Shown: positions 1 through 6,686 of the stretch, one piece after another
Position numbering within the stretch: the first letter of the stretch is position 1
How the letters are laid out: the number at the start of each line of letters is the position of its first letter
The notes under the pieces: generated by a model
Database searches by the model: none
The model's input: only the letters and a program-made list of their open reading frames with translations
What the model was told of the DNA's origin: nothing
NCBI GenBank assembly: GCA_021730855.1
Contig: JAKFYM010000324.1
Span: 1-7,216, forward strand
Direction of reading: 5' to 3'
DNA: 7,216 nucleotides
DNA from: Bdellovibrionales bacterium
Lineage (GTDB): Bacteria > Bdellovibrionota > UBA1018 > CAIPTA01
Made by a program: the position numbers and the translations under genes

Positions 1-874
1 CGGGATCGGCAATGCCCGCAAGCCGGCCCAAGAATTCCGCCCGCGCATCCACTTTGGTGACGCGGAGGCCGGAGTCGGCAAAACTCTCCATCACCTCTTC
101 GGCCTCGTTTTCCCGCTGCAAGCCACTGTCGATATACAAACAATGCAAGCGCCCCGGCATCGCCCGCTCCACGAGGGTGGCGGCCACGGTGGAATCCACT
201 CCACCCGAGAGCGCGCAGATGGCGTGCGCGCGGGGGCCCACCTGGCGGGCGATTTCCTGTTTTTTCTGTTCCGCGAAATTCCCCAGGTTCCAATCCTGTT
301 TTACTTCGCAGACCGAAAGGAAGTTGCGGAAAATCTCCAGGCCGCGATCCGTATGGGTCACCTCGGGGTGAAACTGAATCGCATAGAAGCGCCGCTTTTC
401 GTCTTCCATCGCCGCTAGAGAGCCCGCTACCGAACGCGCGCATTCCACAAATCCGGCCGGCAGGGTTTCTACCTCATCGCCATGGCTCATCCAGGTGTTG
501 AGCTCGCTCTCGTCTAGATGGGAAAAGAGCAGCGACTTGGCTTTGGTCACCCGCACTCGGGTGAAACCATACTCACGCGAAGCCGCCGGCTCCACGCGTC
601 CCTTCAAAACTTGCCCAAGCCACTGCATGCCATAGCAGATCCCCAGCACTGGGACATTCATTTCTAGAATCATGGGATTCGCGTGCGGGGCTCCGGAATC
701 AAAAACCGAATGCGGGCCGCCCGAAAGAATCAGCCCGCGCGGTTGGTGAGCCTTGATTTCTTCTATTTTTGCATTGGCTGGTAGAATTTCGGCGTAGACG
801 CCTAGCTCGCGAATGCGACGCGCAATGAGCTGCGTAAACTGACTGCCAAAATCAAGAATCAAGATTCGATGCAC
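1..874 (-). CDS. guaA: GMP synthase (glutamine-hydrolysing), 3' end beyond window
   Basis: Converts XMP to GMP using ATP and glutamine-derived ammonia, the last step of GMP synthesis, in the cytosol. About 291 codons are visible of the roughly 510-525 usual for the family; the C-terminal part lies beyond base 1. The N-terminal class I glutamine amidotransferase domain begins RILILDFGSQFTQLIARR. It carries the nucleophile in GICYGMQ (Cys80) and the His/Glu pair in FHPEV (His169, Glu171). The ATP-pyrophosphatase domain follows, with P-loop LSGGVDST at 222-229, and the visible part ends in the conserved FLGRLAGIADP. The start is GTG at 874: an in-frame TAA lies 12 bases upstream and no other start precedes the conserved core. 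A weak GGTAAG ribosome site lies 8 bases upstream. It is the last gene of the minus-strand gua block, 24 bases after the preceding stop. Confidence 0.97.
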   Translation of the reverse strand, partial: MHRILILDFGSQFTQLIARRIRELGVYAEILPANAKIEEIKAHQPRGLILSGGPHSVFDSGAPHANPMILEMNVPVLGICYGMQWLGQVLKGRVEPAASREYGFTRVRVTKAKSLLFSHLDESELNTWMSHGDEVETLPAGFVECARSVAGSLAAMEDEKRRFYAIQFHPEVTHTDRGLEIFRNFLSVCEVKQDWNLGNFAEQKKQEIARQVGPRAHAICALSGGVDSTVAATLVERAMPGRLHCLYIDSGLQRENEAEEVMESFADSGLRVTKVDARAEFLGRLAGIADP

Positions 875-898
875 TAGCGTTTCTTACCATACTGATCG

Positions 899-1285
899 CT
901 ATTTTGCCTCGGAAACCGCGGGCTCTTCCTCGGCCCAATCAGAACGCGTGAAGTCAACGCCCACACCCTCTTCCCCGGGGATTTGGGCCACCAAATCATC
1001 CGCGGATAGGTAAAGGCCATCAGGGCCTGCGGAGCGCCAGAGGTGGTCTTCCAGACGATGGGGGTTGCCCCAGGGATCGCGCAAAGGCTCCTTGCGGCCA
1101 ATTTGCTGCCAGAAATCCTTTAGCCCGGGGCGCGCCCCCTGCAGCAGCTGCAGTGAAGCCCGCACCAAGCGCTGCTGTTGCTCGCGTGCCTCCCCTAGCT
1201 TCCTGATGCGGGCAAAATCCTGAATCCAGAGCGCCGCCAGGCTCACGGTACAGAACAAGAGCACCGCTAGCCAAATCTTCTTCAA
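899..1285 (-). CDS. Small membrane-anchored protein with GspG-like (pseudopilin) C-terminal motif
   Basis: 128 residues, function unknown. Seen: one hydrophobic N-terminal segment (about residues 4-21), a charged, Gln-rich helical stretch (24-62), then DPWGNP (70-75), SAGPDG (85-90) and ADDLV (95-99). The DPWGNP...SxGPDG...DD order is characteristic of the C-terminal domain of type II secretion major pseudopilins (GspG), where it forms a calcium-binding loop. Unlike true pseudopilins it has no prepilin peptidase site (no Gly before a FTLxE-type segment), so it is probably a fixed single-pass protein whose C-terminal domain faces the periplasm. The TTG start overlaps the stop of the upstream gene as TTGA, and GGAG lies 8 bases before it, so translation is likely coupled. 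It lies between the cyclic-nucleotide-binding membrane protein and guaA. Motif recognition is good; the function is not known. Confidence 0.85.
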   Translation of the reverse strand: MKKIWLAVLLFCTVSLAALWIQDFARIRKLGEAREQQQRLVRASLQLLQGARPGLKDFWQQIGRKEPLRDPWGNPHRLEDHLWRSAGPDGLYLSADDLVAQIPGEEGVGVDFTRSDWAEEEPAVSEAK

Positions 1286-3234
1286 ACAAAGAGCTCCGGC
1301 CGCTCCACGAGCTTGGCCCAGATGAGAGTGTGAAACTCGCTCTTCCTCACCGAGAGCAAGCCGGTGCCCTCGGCCGCAAAAAACTTCGCGCCTAGGGCGT
1401 TGGTATAGCCAAAGGAATCATCCGGCGTCAGGAGGATATCGGTGGAATCATCGCCAGTGTCGGCTCGGACAGAGCCCGAATAGATGACGTAAAAACTCTC
1501 GTCGTTTTCCGGAATTTCTTCGCCCGCCGTGATGGTGTGAAAACGAAAATTATCAATCAGGTCGGCCTGGTCTTTGGCATTGAGCTTAGAAAACAAAGGA
1601 TGACGACGAAAGAAGCTCGTGAGCCGGATCATCGCCTTCACGCGATCTGGCGAACCGAGGCTATGGGCAAAACGATCAAAACCCGTCTTTTCCAGCACCA
1701 GCGCCAAGCAGCCTCCATCAGAAACAATCGAAGCTGTGCGCGGCACATCGTCGATCAACGAGATTTCGCCAAACGCGTCGCCTTCGCGCAAATCGGCCAA
1801 AAGATAGTTGCGGCCCTGCATATCGGTGAAGTAGGCCGCAGCATGGCCTTTGACCAGAACATAAAATTCTTTCCCCACTTCCCCTTGGTGCACCAAAAAC
1901 TCCCCATGCTTCTGAAATACAGGATGCATCTCATTCAAGAGCGAAAGTCGCTCTTGGTCATTGAGGTAAGCAAAAAGCGGGATGTTCTCGAGGGCGGCCA
2001 TGCGTTCCTCAAACGTGAGGCTCTCTTTGATTTTGTCCTTCTCCACCACCAGGCGCTTTTTCGGAGAACGAAAACGCTCCTGCACAAAGGTGGCGAGGAA
2101 AACCGAGGCGGGCATCATCAGCAAAGAAACCAAGAGCAGGAGCAGGAGGCCCGCCCCCATTTGCTCCAGCAGGGTGGGAGGAGCAAACAGATCCGCCACC
2201 ACATCATTGGCGAGGATGTCCCACACGCTCCGCAAACTATCCAGCCAAACCAGGAGCCAGACCAAGGTGGCGCAAAGGCTGAAGAGCATCTCGCGGCTGA
2301 GGCTGCCCTTGGCCTGTGAGATCTTACGTAGTCCATCCGCAATTCTCTCGTGGAGCTCATCCCGCAGAAAGGTCACATGCAGGATATCAGCGAGGTCGAA
2401 AGAGAAAAAGGGACAAGCCAAGATCAAGGTGACCAAGCCACAGCCCACAAAAGCCGCAAAACCCAGCGGTGGACTAAGCCAGCCGAACAGCACCAAAGCG
2501 GTAAAGAGCGCGCCAAATGCGAAGGGCGCGAGCAGACCCACCAAGGCCACCTGCACCCGCGCCCGGTATCCGGCTAGGTTCACGTCACGGCGATCGGCAT
2601 CGAGGCAGAGAAAGGGACCAAAAAAAGAAAAGACGGGATACCGACTCTGACGCCCTAAAGTGCGCAGAAAGGCCGCCTGCAAAAGCGCGCGAAAAGAAAA
2701 GGCTCCACAGCTCACTAGATAGAGCAGGAGAAAAAAAGAACCGTAGGGCACGCCGGTTTGTTGGTAGGCCATTTCCAGGCCCGCAAAAGGAAAAGCAAGG
2801 AAAGCAAAGGCGGCAAGGCCCAAGGTGAGCAAAAGCAGGCTTAAAGCTCCCATCCAGGCAAGCTTCTCGACCAGCGCAAAAAGCACGGCGGCAAAGGAAT
2901 TGAGGCCATGGAGCTCCAGTGAGGATTTCGGCATACGCAGCTCGAGCGTGCCCGTGTCTGAGAGAGGATGGCGTCCGGTGATCGTGAAATAATCCACGAT
3001 CTGCATGCGCTTGAGCTTGCCCAGGACTTTCAGGCAAACCACGATGTGATTCTTCTTGGCGATGCCGATATTCGGCAGGAGCAGCGCCAGCAGGGTTTCC
3101 TGCTCATTTTTCTTGAGGAATTTGACGATCTCAAATTCCGCTTCTGTAAATAATTCTTGTTTTGAATTGTCGGGATTGCCAATAATGATATTGTCGTCGT
3201 CGTAACGACCCGCTTCGAACGGCTTGAGCTGCAT
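1282..3234 (-). CDS. Multi-pass membrane protein: degenerate M50 protease-like core with two C-terminal cNMP-binding domains
   Basis: 650 residues, not a named gene. Residues about 25-85 look like a small winged-helix, PqqD-like domain. Hydrophobic segments lie at about 125-150, 162-180, 226-252, 255-276, 314-334 and 358-383. The segment SFRALLQAAFLRTLG (180-194), followed by FFGPFLCLDADRRDV and RARVQVALVGLLAP, runs parallel to the HELGHA...YVDTSDAW...RRIAVSLAGPL pattern of YydH-like M50 metallopeptidases. CPFFSFDLADIL (274-284) parallels their NLNPLLRLDGYYLL motif. HExxH is replaced by FRALL, so zinc proteolysis is unlikely. Two CAP_ED-like domains follow, about 415-525 and 543-640. The first has a good phosphate-binding cassette, GEISLIDDVPRTAS (489-502, Glu490 and Arg499); the second lacks it. 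Both should be cytosolic. ATG is preceded by AAGGAAG. The gene starts 34 bases after guaB ends and overlaps the next gene. The M50 relation is inferred by eye; the cNMP domain is secure. Confidence 0.9.
   Translation of the reverse strand: MQLKPFEAGRYDDDNIIIGNPDNSKQELFTEAEFEIVKFLKKNEQETLLALLLPNIGIAKKNHIVVCLKVLGKLKRMQIVDYFTITGRHPLSDTGTLELRMPKSSLELHGLNSFAAVLFALVEKLAWMGALSLLLLTLGLAAFAFLAFPFAGLEMAYQQTGVPYGSFFLLLYLVSCGAFSFRALLQAAFLRTLGRQSRYPVFSFFGPFLCLDADRRDVNLAGYRARVQVALVGLLAPFAFGALFTALVLFGWLSPPLGFAAFVGCGLVTLILACPFFSFDLADILHVTFLRDELHERIADGLRKISQAKGSLSREMLFSLCATLVWLLVWLDSLRSVWDILANDVVADLFAPPTLLEQMGAGLLLLLLVSLLMMPASVFLATFVQERFRSPKKRLVVEKDKIKESLTFEERMAALENIPLFAYLNDQERLSLLNEMHPVFQKHGEFLVHQGEVGKEFYVLVKGHAAAYFTDMQGRNYLLADLREGDAFGEISLIDDVPRTASIVSDGGCLALVLEKTGFDRFAHSLGSPDRVKAMIRLTSFFRRHPLFSKLNAKDQADLIDNFRFHTITAGEEIPENDESFYVIYSGSVRADTGDDSTDILLTPDDSFGYTNALGAKFFAAEGTGLLSVRKSEFHTLIWAKLVERPELFV
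1294..1297 (-). promoter_or_regulatory. Ribosome binding site selecting the TTG start at 1285
   Basis: On the minus strand GGAG ends 8 bases before the TTG at 1285, inside the last codons of the upstream gene. Another TTG at 1289 is in a different frame and would have only 4 bases of spacing. The 1285 start gives a clean signal-anchor protein (MKKIW...), so the spacing supports it. Confidence 0.6.
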
Positions 3235-3268
3235 AGACTTCCTTGTTCCGTTTCAGGTAACTCAGGCC

Positions 3269-4753
3269 CTACGAACCCATCCAGTAGTTCGGAGCCTCTT
3301 TTGTGATGTCCACATGGTGGGGGTGACTTTCCCGCAACCCCGCAGAAGAGATTCTCACAAAACGCGCCTTTTCACGCAACTCCCGGATGTTGGCAGCCCC
3401 AACATATCCCATACCGCTACGCAACCCGCCCATAAGCTGGTGAACCACGGCGGAAATAGTGCCACGGTAAGGCACACGCCCCTCAATTCCTTCAGGGACA
3501 AGTTTGGCATCTTCGGTGCCCGCCTGGGCGTAGCGATCCTTCGATCCCTTACGCATAGCTGCAAGCGATCCCATACCGCGATAGACTTTGTAGGAACGCC
3601 CCTGGAACAGCACCAGCTCTCCCGGAGATTCATCTGTTCCAGCAAAGAGATTGCCAATCATCACGCAGCTCGCGCCCCCCGCCAGGGCCTTCACCACATC
3701 GCCAGAAAACTTAATCCCGCCGTCGGCAATCACCGGCACATCGCGCTTGGTGGCTTCTTCGCAAGCATCCATCACCGCGGAAAGCTGGGCCACCCCCACC
3801 CCTGCCACCACGCGCGTGGTGCAGATCGATCCGGGGCCAATGCCCACCTTCACCGCATCGGCGCCGGCGTCGATTAGGGCCTTGGTGCCATCCACCGTGG
3901 CCACATTCCCAGCCACGATATCGACATTCGGGTATTTGTTTTTCAGTTTGCGCACGAGATCGAGAATTCCCTGCGAATGACCATGGGCGCTATCCACAAA
4001 AAGCGCATCCACGCCCGCATCAGCTAAGGCCGCCGCGCGATCCATCACATCGGCACTCACGCCCAGGGCCGCGCCCACCACCAAGCGGCCAAACTGGTCC
4101 TTATTGGAAATCGGGTACTTCATGGACTTTTCAATGTCCTTGATCGTGATCAGGCCCTTGAGATGTTTTTTCTCGTCCACCACGAGCAGCTTTTCGATGC
4201 GGTGTTTGTGCAAAAGCTTTTTGGCGGCCTCGCGCTCTGTTCCCACTGGAGTGGTCACTAGATTTTCACTCGTCATATAGGCCGATACGGGGGAGTTATC
4301 GTCCTCAAGAAAACGCACATCGCGGTTGGTGATGATCCCTACTAGCGGGCCATGAGGCTGGCCATCGCGAGTCACAGGAACGCCAGAAATTTTATACGTG
4401 GCCATGAGCCGCAAGGCTTCGCGCACTGGTTGCCCGGGCGCCACGGTGATGGGATCCAGGATCATGCCGCTCTCGCTTTTTTTCACGCGCGAGACCTCGA
4501 AGGCTTGGTCTTCGATCGACATATTTTTATGGATCACACCCAGGCCGCCCTCCTGAGCCATCGAGATCGCCGTGTCGGATTCGGTCACGGTGTCCATGGC
4601 CGCGGAAAGTATGGGCACGTTCAAAGAGAGGCGCTTGGTAAGACGGGTTTGCAGGCTGACTTGGTTGGGAAGGACGTCGCTATGGCCGGGAAGGAGAAGG
4701 ACGTCATCAAACGTGAGGGTCTCACGGAAGGGGGAGTATTTGGATGAATTCAT
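3269..4753 (-). CDS. guaB: Inosine-5'-monophosphate dehydrogenase
   Basis: Oxidises IMP to XMP with NAD+, the committed and rate-controlling step of guanine nucleotide synthesis, in the cytosol, usually as a tetramer or octamer. Its 494 residues match the usual bacterial length. Seen: N-terminal LTFDDVLLLPGHSDVLP (13-29), SAAMDTVTE (50-58) and GVIHKNMSIE (72-81). Two CBS domains (about 97-212) form the Bateman regulatory module. The monovalent-cation and active-site loop is GIGPGSICTTRVVAGVG (304-320) with catalytic Cys311. The mobile flap contains the Arg407-Tyr408 dyad in KDRYAQ, then EGIEGRVPYRG (421-431). All key residues are present. The ATG at 4753 is fixed by an in-frame TGA two codons upstream; there is no well-spaced Shine-Dalgarno (only GAAG almost touching the start). 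It is the first gene of the minus-strand block that ends with guaA, and it diverges from the gene at 4933. Confidence 0.98.
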   Translation of the reverse strand: MNSSKYSPFRETLTFDDVLLLPGHSDVLPNQVSLQTRLTKRLSLNVPILSAAMDTVTESDTAISMAQEGGLGVIHKNMSIEDQAFEVSRVKKSESGMILDPITVAPGQPVREALRLMATYKISGVPVTRDGQPHGPLVGIITNRDVRFLEDDNSPVSAYMTSENLVTTPVGTEREAAKKLLHKHRIEKLLVVDEKKHLKGLITIKDIEKSMKYPISNKDQFGRLVVGAALGVSADVMDRAAALADAGVDALFVDSAHGHSQGILDLVRKLKNKYPNVDIVAGNVATVDGTKALIDAGADAVKVGIGPGSICTTRVVAGVGVAQLSAVMDACEEATKRDVPVIADGGIKFSGDVVKALAGGASCVMIGNLFAGTDESPGELVLFQGRSYKVYRGMGSLAAMRKGSKDRYAQAGTEDAKLVPEGIEGRVPYRGTISAVVHQLMGGLRSGMGYVGAANIRELREKARFVRISSAGLRESHPHHVDITKEAPNYWMGS

Positions 4754-4833
4754 GCTTCAAGCTAGCACAAGAGATCGTATTTTGGGAGGGGAGACCGACG
4801 AATTTAGTTCGGTGTTGAAAGCACTAAGGGCAG

Positions 4834-4845
4834 GCCCCGCGGGGC
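4834..4845. repeat. 12-base perfect GC palindrome in the divergent intergenic region
   Basis: GCCCCGCGGGGC is a perfect palindrome lying between the divergent guaB and 4933 gene starts, about 80 bases upstream of each. It has no T-run and cannot form a long-looped hairpin, so it does not look like a terminator. It could be a regulator site, but nothing in the sequence identifies a partner. Confidence 0.4.
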
Positions 4846-4881
4846 AAAGGGACCAGGAAAGACCGCAAACATTGCATTGCG

Positions 4882-4909
4882 TTAAATCTTGAGTTAAATA
4901 GCCAAGCTT
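4882..4909 (+). promoter_or_regulatory. Weak candidate promoter for the gene at 4933
   Basis: TTGCAT, a 16-base spacer and TTAAAT lie in the AT-rich stretch about 25 bases upstream of the 4933 start. Each box matches the sigma-70 consensus only partly (three and four of six), and the element is offered only because the position and spacing fit. Confidence 0.25.
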
Positions 4910-4932
4910 CCAAGGCAAATCCAGGAGACTTT

Positions 4933-5265
4933 ATGAAACTAGCCTTCGTTTTTCTTGCCCTACTATTCGTCACGACAAATACGGCCCGAGCCGATCGAGT
5001 GGTCAGGACGCTAGAGTCCTACTCGCTATTTCAACTGGATAAACCCCTTCCTCCGGGACAGGTAAACTCCCTCTACGAGGCTAATGATCAAGCCAAAAAC
5101 ACCGCGCACACCAATGCTAGACGAGATCTAGAGAGAAGCTGCGGGAACGGAAGAATCGATATTTATTCTTCTGAAGACAAGAAAATCGGAGAATCGCAAC
5201 CCCGGCTCTTCCCTCAAGACGATATGCATTTGATCGTCTCTGCTTGGTGCATCGAAGGCCGCTAA
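4933..5265 (+). CDS. Small secreted protein of unknown function
   Basis: 110 residues, not recognised. An N-terminal signal peptide is clear: Lys2, a hydrophobic core (3-15), then NTARA ending at residue 20, a good signal peptidase I site, giving a mature protein of about 90 residues beginning DRVVRTLE. The mature part is polar and has two cysteines (in SCGNG and AWCIE), which could form a disulfide in the periplasm. There is no lipobox Cys and no second membrane segment, so it is probably periplasmic or exported. AGGAG lies 6 bases before the ATG, a strong ribosome site. It is divergent from guaB, and the next gene downstream is 341 bases away, so it is probably a single-gene unit. No domain or active site is visible. 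Confidence 0.85.
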   Translation: MKLAFVFLALLFVTTNTARADRVVRTLESYSLFQLDKPLPPGQVNSLYEANDQAKNTAHTNARRDLERSCGNGRIDIYSSEDKKIGESQPRLFPQDDMHLIVSAWCIEGR

Positions 5266-5273
5266 AGCCGGCC
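5257..5273 (+). other. Hairpin spanning the stop codon of the 4933 gene
   Basis: GGCCGC, loop TAAA and GCCGGCC form a 5-6 bp GC stem with one bulged C; the TAA stop lies in the loop. It could protect the 3' end of the mRNA or slow polymerase. It is not followed by a T-run, so it is not called a terminator. Confidence 0.35.
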
Positions 5274-5606
5274 CCTCTGCCTGTTGATAGAAAACGTATT
5301 TTAAAATGACTTTATTTCCTTAAAGGAAGGGCTCCCTGGAAATGAGGGTGTACGCCCCGTGGGAATCCGAATAGGACACAGACTCTCCAAGAGAGCTCCG
5401 TTATTTAACCGCCTTCATCCCCTGCTGTCCGTTGGATGGGCAGGAAAAACAAAAATTTGCTGACCTTCTCCAATCAACCTCTAGGTTTAGCAATACCTTC
5501 CTGCGCCATCGATGGTGCGTGCATTGCTAAAGCGAGTCCTTTATTGAAGCAAGCGCACTCACTAGAAGTGACCTCAAAAATAACGGAAAAAATCTAAGGA
5601 GAAAAA
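5266..5606. other. 341-base intergenic region with several potential hairpins, no convincing gene
   Basis: It holds an AT palindrome (5298-5307), an imperfect TTCCTT/AAGGAA inverted repeat (5316-5328), two mutually exclusive small stems (CCCT 5334-5337 with AGGG 5345-5348, or GGGT 5346-5349 with GCCC 5354-5357), a hairpin at 5421-5444 (CCTGC/GCAGG with an inner TCC/GGA) and the larger inverted repeat at 5486-5531. A frame from an ATG at 5436 to TAA at 5597 has no ribosome site and is not called. No clear promoter or terminator was found. The density of stems would suit an untranslated leader or a small RNA, but this is only a suggestion. Confidence 0.5.
5486..5531. repeat. Two-tier inverted repeat (9 bp outer arms, 6 bp inner stem)
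   Basis: Outer arms TTTAGCAAT (5486-5494) and ATTGCTAAA (5523-5531) are perfect inverted copies. Inside them GCGCCATCGATGGTGC (5503-5518) folds as a 6 bp stem, with one G-U pair as RNA, around loop TCGA; its centre CCATCGATGG is a perfect palindrome. Unpaired strands of 8 and 4 bases separate the two tiers. It lies 75 bases upstream of the 5607 start. It has no T-run, so termination is unlikely. It could be a leader structure, a regulator site or a dispersed palindromic repeat. Confidence 0.65.
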
Positions 5607-6602
5607 ATGAAAACTTTCATCATTGGTCTTTCGATACTGTTGAGCGGCATGGGTAAATTCGAATCCGCTTTCGCGGCTTTCGAATGGCAAGAACTGACGA
5701 GCGAGCTTAGTGCCAGATCCGACGCGGCTGCCTATAGCGCCGACGGCAGCATGTTCGCGTACGGCGGTCTCAGCACCTTTACTACGACGGGCGTACAAGT
5801 GGGCATTCCGGATGCGATTCCCGGCCGCTTCGAAATAAAGCATCAGATTAAAAACGTGGGCACGCAGGCAGACGTGATCCAAAATCTAGAGTTCAGTGCC
5901 GATGGCTCGAAAATTCTGGTGGAATACGCCCATTCTGGCGCCAAGGTGGCGGTTTATGACTTGGCCACGAACCGAGAGTTGGTGCGAGTATCGAGAGCAG
6001 GCTTCAGCGGACAAACCTCTTTTTTTGGTAACGACGGTGAGTCCTTAGTGGTGGTGCAAGCGGGCAAAGTGGAAATATACGATTTCAGCTCCGGCACGTG
6101 GAGAGCATTCAGCATCGGTAATCCAGCGGAAGAAATATTGACCGCCAAACCCACCGCGAATGGCCGCGAGTTGTTCGTGCACATCCGGAACAAAGGCATC
6201 AGCCACTGGAATCTAGAACGGGGGCAAAAGACAAGAGAGTGGGCAACCACGGCCATGAGCGTTGACGTGAGCCGCGACGGCACGAAATGGTTGCTTCGTA
6301 GCTTTCGCGGCGATGTGGATATTCTCGATGCAACGAATGGAAGTAATATTTATGACGAGAGCATTTCGTTTGGAAAAGACGAGATCGTTCAATTTTCTCC
6401 CGACGGCAACTACCTGATCTCCGGTGGTAGTGATGGATCCATTTATTTCCTCAACGTGGATGATTTTGCCAGCTCTTCCCTGAAAAGTGAGGCGCTGGTG
6501 GGTGCCCAAATAAACAAGATTGACTTCAGCCGCGACGGCCATCGGATGATGGTATTCGCGGGTGAAAGAGGCGCCTTCGTATTTTTCGAGCGCCAGAACT
6601 AG
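5607..6602 (+). CDS. Secreted WD40-like beta-propeller protein
   Basis: 331 residues. It begins with a signal peptide (hydrophobic 4-15, then AFA/AFAA at 21-24 as a probable signal peptidase I site), so it acts outside the cytoplasm, probably in the periplasm. The mature part has about seven repeats of the propeller pattern 'FSxDG...L...G.V.IYD': near 42-53, 93-121, 138-163, 178-206, 218-245, 260-286 and 304-329. FSPDGNYLISGGSDGSIYF is the clearest one. Seven blades would close a complete propeller, the usual number for WD40-like folds, which serve as binding platforms. No catalytic site or lipobox is visible and the ligand cannot be told. AAGGAG lies 6 bases before the ATG, close to ideal. 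It has no close neighbour on either side (gaps of 341 and 363 bases), so it is probably transcribed alone. Confidence 0.9.
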   Translation: MKTFIIGLSILLSGMGKFESAFAAFEWQELTSELSARSDAAAYSADGSMFAYGGLSTFTTTGVQVGIPDAIPGRFEIKHQIKNVGTQADVIQNLEFSADGSKILVEYAHSGAKVAVYDLATNRELVRVSRAGFSGQTSFFGNDGESLVVVQAGKVEIYDFSSGTWRAFSIGNPAEEILTAKPTANGRELFVHIRNKGISHWNLERGQKTREWATTAMSVDVSRDGTKWLLRSFRGDVDILDATNGSNIYDESISFGKDEIVQFSPDGNYLISGGSDGSIYFLNVDDFASSSLKSEALVGAQINKIDFSRDGHRMMVFAGERGAFVFFERQN

Positions 6603-6654
6603 CGGCCTAATTTCTTAGAACATAGGTCTTCTAGTCGTGCCTTCGATCGCCTTC

Positions 6655-6686
6655 GCGCGGCCCTCGTTCAAAGGCGGGTGCCGCGC
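6655..6686. repeat. GC-rich hairpin downstream of the propeller gene
   Basis: GCGCGGC (6655-6661) and GCCGCGC (6680-6686) are perfect 7-base inverted copies around an 18-base loop that can pair a little further (CC with GG). It lies 53 bases after the propeller stop. The following bases are CACTTGCCAAAAAC, not a T-run, so it is not a standard intrinsic terminator for the plus strand. Confidence 0.45.

Noticed and set aside
1020..1289. Alternative frame starting at TTG 1289 over the pseudopilin-like gene
   Set aside because: Its ribosome-site spacing is worse and the product is Ala/Gly-rich without motifs, whereas the frame from 1285 gives a membrane anchor and a conserved motif.
1537..2319. 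260-codon open frame on the plus strand inside the cNMP membrane protein gene
   Set aside because: It is antisense to a gene with clear domains. Its translation is rich in Arg, His and Gln with no domain or ribosome site, as expected for a shadow frame.
3224..3877. 217-codon plus-strand frame across guaB
   Set aside because: Antisense to a highly conserved enzyme; low-complexity His/Arg-rich product with no recognisable motif.
4754..4932. Search for a purine riboswitch or clear promoter upstream of guaB
   Set aside because: No purine-aptamer-like conserved loops and no well-spaced -35/-10 pair on the minus strand could be identified by eye.
5257..5273. Stop-codon hairpin considered as a rho-independent terminator
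   Set aside because: The bases after the stem are CCTCTGCC rather than a run of T.
5344..5373. 10-codon frame (MRVYAPWESE) with AAGGAAGG upstream, considered as a leader peptide
   Set aside because: Spacing from the purine tract to the ATG is long, there is no run of regulatory codons, and the nearest gene start is over 230 bases away.
5486..5531. Inverted repeat considered as an integron attC site or an intrinsic terminator
   Set aside because: It lacks the RYYYAAC/GTTRRRY core sites of attC, no integrase or cassette array is present, and no T-run follows it on either strand.
5436..5597. 53-codon plus-strand frame ending 9 bases before the propeller start
   Set aside because: No Shine-Dalgarno precedes its ATG, the product has no signal or domain, and it overlaps the inverted repeat. 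Coupled translation is possible but unsupported.
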